From the NCBI GenBank assembly GCA_902626505.1, contig CACOFQ010000008.1:1-51347 (forward strand): a DNA stretch of 51,347 nucleotides, given 5' to 3'. The first letter of the stretch is position 1. Every line of letters starts with the position of its first letter. This stretch comes from an uncultured Marinoscillum sp. (GTDB lineage Bacteria; Bacteroidota; Bacteroidia; Cytophagales; MED-G16). The notes beneath the pieces are model-generated. The model saw nothing but the letters and a program-made list of their open reading frames with translations, ran no database searches and was not told the DNA's origin. The translations under genes were made by a program, and so were the position numbers. This document shows, one piece after another, positions 9,326 through 18,274 of this stretch.

Positions 9326-10798
9326 CTAATATTTAGCAGGTGATGTAGGAATAGTTTTCTTAATAAAATCTCTAATGTCATCATTAGAGTTTTTAAGATC
9401 CTCTCTTCTTAAGTACATCATATGACCACTTTCGTAGCCCTTGAAAGATAACCTGTCTTTCATTTTACCACTTGGATCAATATGCCACATTGTATATTTT
9501 GCATCAAAATATTGAGTTGCGCCATCATAGTATCCTGATTGAATCATAACATTAAGAAAAGGGTTTTTTGCCATTGCCTGCCTAAGATTATCACCAGTCC
9601 TATCATTATCTCTATTCCAAGGTCTAACGTTACCCCATACATTATAATTCATATTAGTATTATAGTTAAGATCATTCTTTAGGTAGTCTTGCATCGCAGG
9701 GGTAAATGCATGATCCCAAGCATCTAGTTCAGGGTAACTACCAACTGACACACCAGAATTTTTCTTATCAATACCTCTGTATCTTGAATCTAGTCTACCT
9801 AATATAAATCCTTCATCATATAACAATTTTTTCCAAAAATATTGGTCAGTGACATCTAAGTTATTATCTATAAAATCCCTTTCACTAAGACCTGAGTATC
9901 TTGCAGCTTTTCTAGCTATTTCAGATCTGTCACTTTCAGAAATAGAATTTCCTAGAGTCACCGCTGGTAGAAATTCATTTACTGAAAATTTTTCAACTTC
10001 ATCTAATAAATCTAATAGTTCCCTCGACTGTAAATCGTTATCAAGTTTATTATGATACCATGCTGTAGCTGCAAAATATGGAATTCTAAGTGCTGAATTT
10101 ACTGGACCATCTCTTTCAATTCCAAGACCAGTAGGAGAAACTAAAATTACTCCATTAAGATAAGTTGTATGCCACCTACTTTGAAGTTCTAATGCAAGAC
10201 CAGAACAGCGAGTTGTTCCATAACTCTCTCCAATTAAATACTTTGGAGACAGCCATAGATTATATTTATTTATAAAATCTTCAATCCACTGAGCCAGATA
10301 CTTTATGTCTGAGTTCACACCAAAAAAATTTGATCTATCGTATTCTGTATCTAAAATTCTAGATAGACCTACATTTACTGGATTTACATAAACAATGTCT
10401 GCGACATCAATTATAGAATAAGGATTTTCTTTTGTTCCGTATGGCTGGATAGGATATCCTTCATCATCAATATTTAAAACTCTAGGACTAGTGTATCCCA
10501 TATGCATCCAGATAGATGCTGCACCAGGACCACCATTAAATGAGAAAAAGATAGGTCTGTTTGTATTATCTTTTACATCAGATCTTTTATAATATGTATA
10601 GAATAAAGTAGCAACTGCTTTATCTTCATCACTCCAAACTGGAAGAGTACCAGCTGTAGCTGAGTACGGAATACGATTTCCATTTACAGTTACAAAATGA
10701 TTAGTTACTACACTGCTTTCTGCGTCTATAGATCTTGTCTGTGATAAGGTTAATGAGGAGTTTAATAAAAGTAAGATTAATAATGGAATATATTTCAT
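9326..10798 (-). CDS. Secreted S10-family serine carboxypeptidase
   Basis: 490 residues with a signal peptide ending LTLSQ. S10 hallmarks are the oxyanion segment FSFNGGPGAAS near residue 85, nucleophile in LIGESYGTTR near 192, Asp in GYYDGATQYFD near 424 and His in ESGHMMYLR near 458. The reaction is release of C-terminal residues from peptides at acidic to neutral pH. It is first in an operon with the S9 peptidase, and together with M20, M24 and M16 genes gives the cell complementary endo- and exopeptidases in the envelope. Confidence 0.9.
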   Translation of the reverse strand: MKYIPLLILLLLNSSLTLSQTRSIDAESSVVTNHFVTVNGNRIPYSATAGTLPVWSDEDKAVATLFYTYYKRSDVKDNTNRPIFFSFNGGPGAASIWMHMGYTSPRVLNIDDEGYPIQPYGTKENPYSIIDVADIVYVNPVNVGLSRILDTEYDRSNFFGVNSDIKYLAQWIEDFINKYNLWLSPKYLIGESYGTTRCSGLALELQSRWHTTYLNGVILVSPTGLGIERDGPVNSALRIPYFAATAWYHNKLDNDLQSRELLDLLDEVEKFSVNEFLPAVTLGNSISESDRSEIARKAARYSGLSERDFIDNNLDVTDQYFWKKLLYDEGFILGRLDSRYRGIDKKNSGVSVGSYPELDAWDHAFTPAMQDYLKNDLNYNTNMNYNVWGNVRPWNRDNDRTGDNLRQAMAKNPFLNVMIQSGYYDGATQYFDAKYTMWHIDPSGKMKDRLSFKGYESGHMMYLRREDLKNSNDDIRDFIKKTIPTSPAKY

Positions 10799-10800
10799 AG

Positions 10801-10837
10801 TAAAAAATTAAAGGTCTAGTTATTAGACCTTTAATTT
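10801..10837 (-). terminator. Intrinsic terminator downstream of the 10857-11303 gene
   Basis: A perfect 14-bp inverted repeat (805-818 with 824-837, core AAAGGTCTA/TAGACCTTT) with a 5-base loop, followed on the minus strand by a T-rich end. It lies between the membrane-protein gene and the S10 gene, so it separates two minus-strand transcription units. Confidence 0.75.
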
Positions 10838-10856
10838 AATGAAATTTTTATAAAAT

Positions 10857-11303
10857 TTATTTCATATCCATTTTACCAGCCAATGTTTTTGAAATAGCAA
10901 CTAACATCATTAAAGCATAAATACCATGATATGCTCCAATAATTGTAGGTACCATTGGATCGCTAAGAATCAATGCTGCAAATGAAGCATTAATAACTAA
11001 TATTGTAAGCTGAACTTTCAGAGACCATGTTTTTTGAACAGAGTCTGAGTTAGGACTTAGAAAACCACCTACTGGTATGGCAATAATTGCTTGACACACA
11101 AAAATTACAGCAGTTACTAAACTAAAATAATCTTCTGGGTTTTCTAAAAAAATTCCCATCCTATGAGAAATAGGAATAAGAGAATATAAAAAAAGTCCAC
11201 CTAGTGCATATTTTCTATCTTTAGCAATAGCTAGACCGTAAACACTTATTAATATACAAATTCCTCCAAGCACTGTAGGAACTAGTAATTCATTAACTTC
11301 CAT
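10857..11303 (-). CDS. Small integral membrane protein of unknown function
   Basis: 148 residues with four to five hydrophobic segments (about 7-27, 36-50, 60-80, 95-112, 115-138), no cleavable signal peptide and no recognisable catalytic motif. Charged residues sit in short loops (KDRK, ENPED). It appears monocistronic: it has its own downstream terminator and the upstream neighbour is divergent. I do not recognise the family. Confidence 0.65.
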   Translation of the reverse strand: MEVNELLVPTVLGGICILISVYGLAIAKDRKYALGGLFLYSLIPISHRMGIFLENPEDYFSLVTAVIFVCQAIIAIPVGGFLSPNSDSVQKTWSLKVQLTILVINASFAALILSDPMVPTIIGAYHGIYALMMLVAISKTLAGKMDMK

Positions 11304-11383
11304 AAATCTAAATTGTTTGGTTAAAAATTAAATATAGTTTTTTTTATAAATAATTGGATTAAATCATTAGTAATATTGCAAAG

Positions 11384-12121
11384 ATGAAAGATCTTAAAGA
11401 TTTAAACATACACGAGAGAGATAAGAGAATAAACTTCAATGAAGAAGATCACATCTATACAATCGATGGAAATAAAAATGCAAAATCAGTCACTCAACTA
11501 ATAAGTGAATTTTTTCCAAAGTTTGATAAAAATTATTGGGCAAATAATGAAAGTCGAAAAACCGGAGAAAAAGTAGAGGATATATTGAAAAGATGGGCTG
11601 ATCTTGGAGATAAAGCAAGGAAAGAAGGTACAAACCTTCACAACCAAATTGAAAATTTTTACAATGAAAAAGAATATGATAACTCACCTGAATTAGAAAA
11701 GTTCATGCGATTTCATGAGAAATTTATTAAATCTAATTACGAACCGTTTAGAACTGAATGGAGGGTTTTTGATGAAAAAAAATTACTAGCAGGCACAATC
11801 GATATGGTATATAAAAAATCAAATAGTGAAGTCTTTCTATTTGATTGGAAAAGATCAAAAAAATTAATAAACTCAAATGGTGAAGTTGAAAAAGACAATC
11901 CTTTTGAAAATTGTTTAAATGGATTAGGTCATATGAGTTCAACTGACTACAATAAGTATTGCCTCCAACAAAACATCTATAAGTATATACTTGAAAAAAA
12001 TTATGGAATTAAAGTCTCGAGTATGAATCTACTTGTTTTACATCCCTATTACAATAATTATCACATCGTAAAAGTTGAAGACCTACCTCTTGAAACCGAA
12101 TACCTTATTGAATCATTATAG
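11384..12121 (+). CDS. PD-(D/E)XK superfamily nuclease
   Basis: 245 residues, cytosolic. The order of motifs fits RecB/Cas4/exonuclease-like PD-(D/E)XK nucleases: His in GTNLHNQIE near residue 87, Glu in TEWRVF near 125, catalytic GTIDM near 138 and DWKRSK near 157, and a Gln-Tyr helix (LQQNIYKY) near 196. This arrangement resembles the single-domain nucleases often found in Bacteroidota and phages. The following glycosylase gene starts at the base after this stop, so the two are co-transcribed, which points to DNA repair. Confidence 0.8.
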   Translation: MKDLKDLNIHERDKRINFNEEDHIYTIDGNKNAKSVTQLISEFFPKFDKNYWANNESRKTGEKVEDILKRWADLGDKARKEGTNLHNQIENFYNEKEYDNSPELEKFMRFHEKFIKSNYEPFRTEWRVFDEKKLLAGTIDMVYKKSNSEVFLFDWKRSKKLINSNGEVEKDNPFENCLNGLGHMSSTDYNKYCLQQNIYKYILEKNYGIKVSSMNLLVLHPYYNNYHIVKVEDLPLETEYLIESL

Positions 12122-12739
12122 ATGAAACCTAATATTTATTATAAACCATTTAAACATCTCAAAAAAGATAAAGTAATGGAATTCCTTATTAATGTATTTG
12201 GAGATAAAATTGATATTAAAGACAGGTATTTTAGTAACTACGCAAAAGCAATAGCTGAATTAATTATTGAACAGCAAATTAGTTTTAAAGTAGCTATATC
12301 AATTAAAAAAAAATTTAATGATTTGATTTCTGATAAATCAAATAATGAAATATTAGAGATTGATGATAATAAATTAAAAAGTATAGGTATATCTAGAATG
12401 AAAGTAAAATATATAAAGAATGTTTACCAATACTTTCTTAATAGTAAAATAGACTTTGATAGATTAGGTGATAATAAAATAATTAATGAATTAACTACTA
12501 TTAAAGGAGTAGGAAGTTGGACAGCTGAGATGTTTCTTATCTTTATTTTATTCAGAGAAAATATTTTTTCAAAAAAAGATATTGCTTTATTAAATAGCAT
12601 TAAACTTAATTATGACATTAAAAATTTGAGTAATGTGAGATTAGATGAACTAATAAAATCATGGGCTCCTTATAATACTTATGCATCTCTATTATTATGG
12701 AAATCTATAGAAGAAAAAATATTTTATAAAGAAAATTAA
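12122..12739 (+). CDS. DNA-3-methyladenine glycosylase II-type (HhH-GPD) protein
   Basis: 205 residues of the AlkA-like HhH-GPD superfamily. The N-terminal helical part has the family signature IIEQQIS near residue 45; the helix-hairpin-helix is IKGVGSWTAEMFL near 127-140; the catalytic Asp follows in KKDIALLNS near 152. No iron-sulfur cluster cysteines are present, which separates it from EndoIII/MutY. The expected role is excision of alkylated purines. It abuts the nuclease gene upstream and ends in a TTAA shared with the convergent symporter gene. Confidence 0.85.
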   Translation: MKPNIYYKPFKHLKKDKVMEFLINVFGDKIDIKDRYFSNYAKAIAELIIEQQISFKVAISIKKKFNDLISDKSNNEILEIDDNKLKSIGISRMKVKYIKNVYQYFLNSKIDFDRLGDNKIINELTTIKGVGSWTAEMFLIFILFRENIFSKKDIALLNSIKLNYDIKNLSNVRLDELIKSWAPYNTYASLLLWKSIEEKIFYKEN

Positions 12740-14409
12740 TTTTCTGGTATTCTGATATCCTCTACCAACTGAACTACTTTTTGTGGAGGAGGTGAGGTTA
12801 AATATGACACTACAATTGAAATTATAAAATTACATAACATAGCAATAGATCCAAATCCTTCTGGTGAAATACCAAACCACCACTCTGAAGAAGGAGGTAT
12901 AGGCCCTAACCATCCTAATTTAAATTTAGCCATATAAAAGAGCATGAGAGAAATTCCAATAATCATACCAGATATAGCACCTTCCCTATTAATCCTTTTA
13001 GTGAAAATACCTAGAATTATAGCAGGAAAAAAAGAAGCTGCTGCTAATCCAAAAGCAAGAGCAACAACTGCAGCAACAAAACCTGGGGGATTTATTCCAA
13101 AATAACCAGCTACAATAACAGCAAAAAAAGATGAAATTCTTGCTATTAATAATTCTCTTTTCTGCGAAATATTTGGCAAAAAAATCTTTTTAATTAAATC
13201 GTTTGATACTGAGGTAGAAATTACTAACAATAGTCCTGCTGCTGTAGAAAGAGCTGCAGCTAATCCACCTGCAGCAACTAAAGCAATAACCCAAGACGGT
13301 AAATTTGCGATTTCAGGATTAGCCAATACCATTATATCATTATCAATTGTTAACTCATTATTACTAGAATTATTATAATTTATAATTCCATCATTATTTT
13401 TATCATTAAAATCTATTAATCCTGTGTTCTCCCAATTTTTAAACCACTCTGGCATAGAAGAATATTCTTTTTCGCTAACTGTATCAATTAAATTCAATTT
13501 TGAAAATACAGAAACTGCAGGAGCAGTTGTATATAATATTGTAATAAAAAGGAGTGCTAAGCCAACAGATTTCCTAGCATCTCTGACTCTCTTCACTGTA
13601 AAAAATCTAACAATCACGTGAGGAAGTCCAGCAGTACCTACCATTAGTGCTAGAGTTATACAAAAAATATCAAGTACTGATTTTGATCCGCTAGTATATT
13701 CAGTAAACCCCAAGTCTTTAGAGAGTAAATCTAATTTCTCAAGTAGATAAACTCCTGATCCATCATTTATCATTGAACCCATACCTATTTGAGGAATAAA
13801 ATTACCTGTCATTTGAAAAGAGATAAAAAATGCAGGTACCATAAATGCAAAAATTAAAACACAATATTGAGCAACCTGTGTATAAGTAATTCCTTTCATT
13901 CCACCTAATACTGCATAGAATAAAACAATAACCATTCCAACAATAACTCCAGATTCTATAGGAATTTCTAGAAATCTAGAAAATACGATACCAACTCCTC
14001 TCATCTGCCCAGCAACATAAGTAAATGATACAGCAAGAGCACAAAATACAGCAACTAATCTTGCCTTATTTGAATAATATCTTTCTCCTATAAAGTCAGG
14101 AACAGTAAATTTTCCAAATTTTCTTAGGTACGGAGCTAATAACAAAGCTAAGAGTACATAACCACCAGTCCACCCCATCAGATATACTGATCCATCATAA
14201 CCAGCAAAGGCAATTATTCCAGCCATAGAAATAAAAGATGCTGCTGACATCCAATCTGCAGCAGTTGCCATGCCGTTAGCTAAAGGAGAAACTCCTTTAC
14301 CTGCAATATAAAATTCTTTAGTTGAATTAGCCTTAGACCAAATAGCTATAGAGATATATATCAAAAAAGTAATTCCAACTATAATATAGGTCCAAGTTTG
14401 AACATCCAT
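12736..14409 (-). CDS. Sodium/solute symporter, large subunit (SSS family, VC_2705/ActP-like)
   Basis: 557 residues, about 13 membrane helices. The N-terminal AGKGVSPLANGMATAADWMSAAS and the TYVAGQMRGVG segment are typical of acetate/carboxylate-type sodium symporters. Between helices, around residues 325-350, there is a soluble insertion with an EF-hand/dockerin-like loop DKNNDGIINY. It follows the DUF4212 gene after a 2-base gap, the known two-subunit arrangement for this subgroup. The substrate is probably a short-chain monocarboxylate, an inference from family only. Confidence 0.9.
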   Translation of the reverse strand: MDVQTWTYIIVGITFLIYISIAIWSKANSTKEFYIAGKGVSPLANGMATAADWMSAASFISMAGIIAFAGYDGSVYLMGWTGGYVLLALLLAPYLRKFGKFTVPDFIGERYYSNKARLVAVFCALAVSFTYVAGQMRGVGIVFSRFLEIPIESGVIVGMVIVLFYAVLGGMKGITYTQVAQYCVLIFAFMVPAFFISFQMTGNFIPQIGMGSMINDGSGVYLLEKLDLLSKDLGFTEYTSGSKSVLDIFCITLALMVGTAGLPHVIVRFFTVKRVRDARKSVGLALLFITILYTTAPAVSVFSKLNLIDTVSEKEYSSMPEWFKNWENTGLIDFNDKNNDGIINYNNSSNNELTIDNDIMVLANPEIANLPSWVIALVAAGGLAAALSTAAGLLLVISTSVSNDLIKKIFLPNISQKRELLIARISSFFAVIVAGYFGINPPGFVAAVVALAFGLAAASFFPAIILGIFTKRINREGAISGMIIGISLMLFYMAKFKLGWLGPIPPSSEWWFGISPEGFGSIAMLCNFIISIVVSYLTSPPPQKVVQLVEDIRIPEN

Positions 14410-14411
14410 TT

Positions 14412-14669
14412 TTAATCTTTTTTATGAAATCCATATTTTTTATCAAGCTTATTTATCAAATAAACATAGATAAATATAAGAATGACAAAAACATACATTG
14501 ATCCCTGTTGAGCAAACCAAAAGCCTAACTTAAATCCACCTAGATAAAATGAGTCTAAAAATTCTTTAAATAAAATGGAGAAACAAAAAGAAACAAGAAA
14601 CCATATTGACAAAAGAATTCCTACGTATTTTAAATTTTCTTTCCAATAATTAGTATTTTGGGTATTCAA
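14412..14669 (-). CDS. Sodium/substrate symporter small subunit (DUF4212)
   Basis: 85 residues with two transmembrane helices and the DUF4212 pattern: YWKENLKYV near the start, WFLVSFCFSILF in helix 1, FKLGFWFAQQGSMYVFVILIF in helix 2 and a charged tail. It accompanies the large symporter subunit in an operon. The start is TTG at 14667-14669: an in-frame stop lies three codons upstream and no ATG gives a full-length domain. Confidence 0.88.
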   Translation of the reverse strand: MNTQNTNYWKENLKYVGILLSIWFLVSFCFSILFKEFLDSFYLGGFKLGFWFAQQGSMYVFVILIFIYVYLINKLDKKYGFHKKD

Positions 14670-14694
14670 TTTGGTTTAATTTTAATTAGTAACA

Positions 14695-16026
14695 ATGAAG
14701 ATAATTAATTTAATTCTTTTCCTTTTCATATCATTTCAAATTAATGCTCAAGATATTCTAAGTCTTAAAGAAAGAGCTAGAGTTATAGAAGAAATTCAAA
14801 AAGATAGATTTGACAACCTACTCCCTCAACTTATGGAGGAGACAGGAATTGATATGTGGGTTATTATAACAAGAGAATATAATGAGGATCCAGTCATCAA
14901 GACTCTTCTTCCGCCTACTTGGTTAAATGCAAGAAGAAGAACGATATTGGCGTTCCACTATGATAAGAAAAGTAAAGATTTAGAAAAAGTTGCTATAGCT
15001 AGATACTCATTTGGAAAAAATATTCCATCTATCTGGAATAAAGAAGAAGAACCCAATCAGATGAAAGCACTTGCTAAGTTTATCGAAGAAAAAAATCCAG
15101 AAAAAATTGGATTAAATTATTCAGATCATTTTGCATTGGCTGATGGAATAGTTAAAACCGATTATGAACTATTTCTAGAAAATCTGTCAAGTAAATTATC
15201 TAAACGAGTAGTTTCTGCTGAGAAACTTGCAATAAGGTGGATTGAAACACGAACTGAGAAAGAAATGATTATATACGATCAACTTGTAGAAATAACTCAC
15301 GGAATTATTAACGAAGCTTTTTCAACTAACGTTATAACTCCCGGAGTTACATCTACGGATGATGTAGTATGGTGGATGAGAGAAAAAGTCAAAAAACTTG
15401 GTCTTAAAACATGGTTCCATCCAACAATTGATGTCCAAAGAAATGAGAATAGTGATCTTTATGCCTTCGATGGTGAGTCAAAATTTGATGTAATCTTACC
15501 TGGAGATTTAATTCATTGTGATTTTGGCATTACATATCTGACATTAAATACAGACTGCCAAGAGTTAGCATACGTACTTAAACCAGATGAAACTGAGGCT
15601 CCAGACTATCTTGTGAAAGCTTTAGATGAGGGAAATAGAGTACAAGATATATTCACTGATTTATTTGAATACAAAAAAACAGGTAATCAAATTCTAAAAG
15701 AAGCTTTAGAGCAAGGAAGAAATGAAGGTTTTAGACCTCAAATTTATACTCATCCTCTTGGGACTTTTGGTCATTCAGCAGGAACTACCTTAGGAATGTG
15801 GGATTCTCAAGGAGGAGTTCCTTTCACTGGTGATTTTCCTATGAACTATAATACTGTTTATGCTATTGAATTGAATACAAAGGTATTTATCAAAGAATGG
15901 AATAAAGACATTAGAGTTATGCTAGAAGAAGCTGGAGTTTTTGAGAAGACAGGTTTTAGGTATGTAAATGGAAGACAGACAGAATTAATATTAGTAGGAA
16001 GTAAAAGAAAGCATTTAGGAAATTAG
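14695..16026 (+). CDS. Secreted M24-family peptidase (Xaa-Pro aminopeptidase-like)
   Basis: 443 residues with a signal peptide ending FQINAQ. The 'pita-bread' C-terminal domain has all five metal ligands: Asp in HCDFG near 275, Asp in NTDCQ near 286, His in FGHSAG near 359, Glu in AIELNT near 392 and Glu in LEEAG near 411. The N-terminal creatinase-like domain covers residues ~30-180. The predicted reaction is release of an N-terminal residue next to proline from peptides in the periplasm. The gene is convergent with the isomerase gene and shares TTAG as both stop codons. Confidence 0.87.
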   Translation: MKIINLILFLFISFQINAQDILSLKERARVIEEIQKDRFDNLLPQLMEETGIDMWVIITREYNEDPVIKTLLPPTWLNARRRTILAFHYDKKSKDLEKVAIARYSFGKNIPSIWNKEEEPNQMKALAKFIEEKNPEKIGLNYSDHFALADGIVKTDYELFLENLSSKLSKRVVSAEKLAIRWIETRTEKEMIIYDQLVEITHGIINEAFSTNVITPGVTSTDDVVWWMREKVKKLGLKTWFHPTIDVQRNENSDLYAFDGESKFDVILPGDLIHCDFGITYLTLNTDCQELAYVLKPDETEAPDYLVKALDEGNRVQDIFTDLFEYKKTGNQILKEALEQGRNEGFRPQIYTHPLGTFGHSAGTTLGMWDSQGGVPFTGDFPMNYNTVYAIELNTKVFIKEWNKDIRVMLEEAGVFEKTGFRYVNGRQTELILVGSKRKHLGN

Positions 16027-16919
16027 AAAGAATCTGATTTTAAGTAAGCATCTACTAATGCTTTTTCTCCTTCTTCACCTTGCATAGATTTGCCATGTTC
16101 CATACCTAGTATGCCATCGTAACCCTTCTCATAAATAAACTTAAATACGTTTTTATAATTTATCTCACCAGTAGTTGGCTCCTTTCTTCCAGGATTATCA
16201 CCAATTTGAAAGTATGCAATTTCATCCCATGTATTATCTATGTTAGGAATCAAATTTCCTTCCTGAATTTGCTGATGATATATATCAAATAAAATCTTAC
16301 AAGATGGAGAATCAACGGCTCTACAAATTTGAAACGCTTGTGGACTTTTAGTTAAAAACAAACCGGGATGATCTCTAAAGTTTAACGGTTCTAGTACCAT
16401 GACTAAACCATGTGGTTCTAAGATATCAGATGCTATCTTTAGAGTTTCAATAACATTTGAGGTTTGATAAGACATGTCTTTCCTTAAATCTAAATGTCCT
16501 GGAACCACTGTCATCCATTTTGCATTTACTCTTTTAGCAACTTCAACTGAAGTCTTAATATAATTTAAAAATTCATTTTTATAATCATCGTCTCCACTTG
16601 AAAGATTTGGTTTATCCCAGTAAATTTTGTGAGCAACAAATACTCCCATTTTCATTCCTCTATTCTCTAGAGTTTTAGATATTTTATTTTGAAGTGCAAT
16701 TGATCTTGAGCTCATTCCATTATCCTCAAAAGCTCTAAAACCAAGATCAGCCATATAATTAATTTGATCTATAGGATCATCTCCAACGGTATTTTTAAAC
16801 ATTCCCAAGTGGGGAGCATAATTTAAATTAAAAGTATTTCTTGAAAAGGAATTAAAAGGAAATAGTGAACCAATCGATAAAGAAATCGAAAATTTATTTA
16901 TGAAAGTTCTTCTTAACAT
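16023..16919 (-). CDS. TIM-barrel sugar isomerase/epimerase (hydroxypyruvate isomerase-like), exported
   Basis: 298 residues of the AP-endonuclease-2-type TIM barrel. Metal/catalytic positions visible are LEPLN (Glu, ~171), FDIYH (Asp, ~205), QIGDNPGRKEP (Gln, ~232) and MEHGKS (Glu, ~273), with PGRKEP giving the closest match to hydroxypyruvate isomerases. The N-terminus (MLRRTFINK, then a hydrophobic stretch) looks like a twin-arginine signal. It lies 2 bases downstream of a Gfo/Idh/MocA oxidoreductase that also has a Tat signal, a standard pairing in carbohydrate or inositol catabolism in Bacteroidota. Exact sugar unknown. Confidence 0.8.
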   Translation of the reverse strand: MLRRTFINKFSISLSIGSLFPFNSFSRNTFNLNYAPHLGMFKNTVGDDPIDQINYMADLGFRAFEDNGMSSRSIALQNKISKTLENRGMKMGVFVAHKIYWDKPNLSSGDDDYKNEFLNYIKTSVEVAKRVNAKWMTVVPGHLDLRKDMSYQTSNVIETLKIASDILEPHGLVMVLEPLNFRDHPGLFLTKSPQAFQICRAVDSPSCKILFDIYHQQIQEGNLIPNIDNTWDEIAYFQIGDNPGRKEPTTGEINYKNVFKFIYEKGYDGILGMEHGKSMQGEEGEKALVDAYLKSDSF

Positions 16920-16921
16920 AT

Positions 16922-18232
16922 TTAAATAAATTTAGTTTTACCAGGAATAGGAATTTTATAATAACCAGCTGAATCTGGTAAAGTTGGAGCATTAGAATTC
17001 CAAGACAAGTCATCTGGCACAAGGTTTTCTTTAGAATTCATAATCTGATCCCATGTGATTCTCCTTCCTGTGTAAGTAGCCATTCTCCCCATAATTGCTG
17101 TGAGAGTACTTTTAGCAGCATTTTCTGTATCTGATATGACTTCACCATTCCTTATGGATTTAAATAATTTGTCATGCTCAACCTGATATGGATTTGGGTC
17201 TTCAGACCATGACTTTGGATATTTGTAAGTGAGCTCATTCTTTAAATTATATATTTCTCCCTTACCTAATACTACTGATCCTTTTGATCCTTGAAAAACT
17301 TCATCTACTCTACTTTCTGTTCCTTTCTGGTGTCTACACTGACTTGAAATAACAGCTCCTCCAGGATAATGAAATTCTACAAAATGATGATCAAATATCT
17401 GACCATGTTCTATTCCGTTTCTTACTTCTCTGCCCCCCATACCCTGAGCGTGAGACGGATATTCTCCAATAAACCAGTTTGCAACATCAATGTTATGAAT
17501 ATGTTGTTCTAAAATATGATCACCACAGATCCAATTAAAATAATACCAGTTTCTCATCTGGTATTCAAGTTCAGTTTGTTCAGGTTTTCTCTTATTTACC
17601 CATACTCCCCCATCATTCCAATAAACTTGTCCAGAAACTATTTTTCCAATTTCATCTGATGAAATCTTACCATGTAAATCGAGATATTTATTTTGGTAAT
17701 GTCTCTGTAAACCTACTACTACATTTAACTTATTTTCTTTTGCTTTTTTTGCGGATTCTAAAACTCTTCTAACTCCTGTGGCATCAGTTGCCACTGGTTT
17801 TTCCATAAATACATGTTTTTCATTTTCAATTGCATATTCAAAATGTAGAGGTCTAAATCCAGGAGGAGTTGTGAGAATAACAACATCACATAAATCAATA
17901 GCCTTTTTATATCCATCAAATCCAGTGAAAATATTTTTTTCTTTAACATTAATTTTTTTTGATTTACCAAATTCTTCTTGAATAGCTTTTAAACTTGAAT
18001 CAATTCTATCTCTAAAAGCATCTGCCATAGATACCAATTCAATATTTTCATCTGCATTCAATGCTTGAACTACTGCTCCTGATCCTCTTCCACCACAGCC
18101 AACAACAGCTAATTTTAGTTTTTTATTTTCATTTACGTTAGCAAAAGACTGAAATGTAACGTTCGTTGCTAAAACACCACTAGTTATTGCAGCTGTCTTT
18201 CTAACAAAACTTCTTCTTGATTCTTTTTTCAT
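16922..18232 (-). CDS. Gfo/Idh/MocA-family oxidoreductase with Tat signal
   Basis: 436 residues. The N-terminus has a twin-arginine motif (RRSFVRK) followed by a hydrophobic stretch to about residue 31, then a Rossmann fold with VVGCGGRGSG and the family's MEKPVATDATG motif near residue 142. The C-terminal half (residues ~170-430) is the substrate domain. The enzyme should oxidise or reduce a sugar or cyclitol with NAD(P) and be exported folded. It heads the two-gene operon with the TIM-barrel isomerase. Confidence 0.85.
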   Translation of the reverse strand: MKKESRRSFVRKTAAITSGVLATNVTFQSFANVNENKKLKLAVVGCGGRGSGAVVQALNADENIELVSMADAFRDRIDSSLKAIQEEFGKSKKINVKEKNIFTGFDGYKKAIDLCDVVILTTPPGFRPLHFEYAIENEKHVFMEKPVATDATGVRRVLESAKKAKENKLNVVVGLQRHYQNKYLDLHGKISSDEIGKIVSGQVYWNDGGVWVNKRKPEQTELEYQMRNWYYFNWICGDHILEQHIHNIDVANWFIGEYPSHAQGMGGREVRNGIEHGQIFDHHFVEFHYPGGAVISSQCRHQKGTESRVDEVFQGSKGSVVLGKGEIYNLKNELTYKYPKSWSEDPNPYQVEHDKLFKSIRNGEVISDTENAAKSTLTAIMGRMATYTGRRITWDQIMNSKENLVPDDLSWNSNAPTLPDSAGYYKIPIPGKTKFI

Positions 18233-18274
18233 ATTATTGGTTAATTAGTATAAATATTAATTTATTAACATTTA

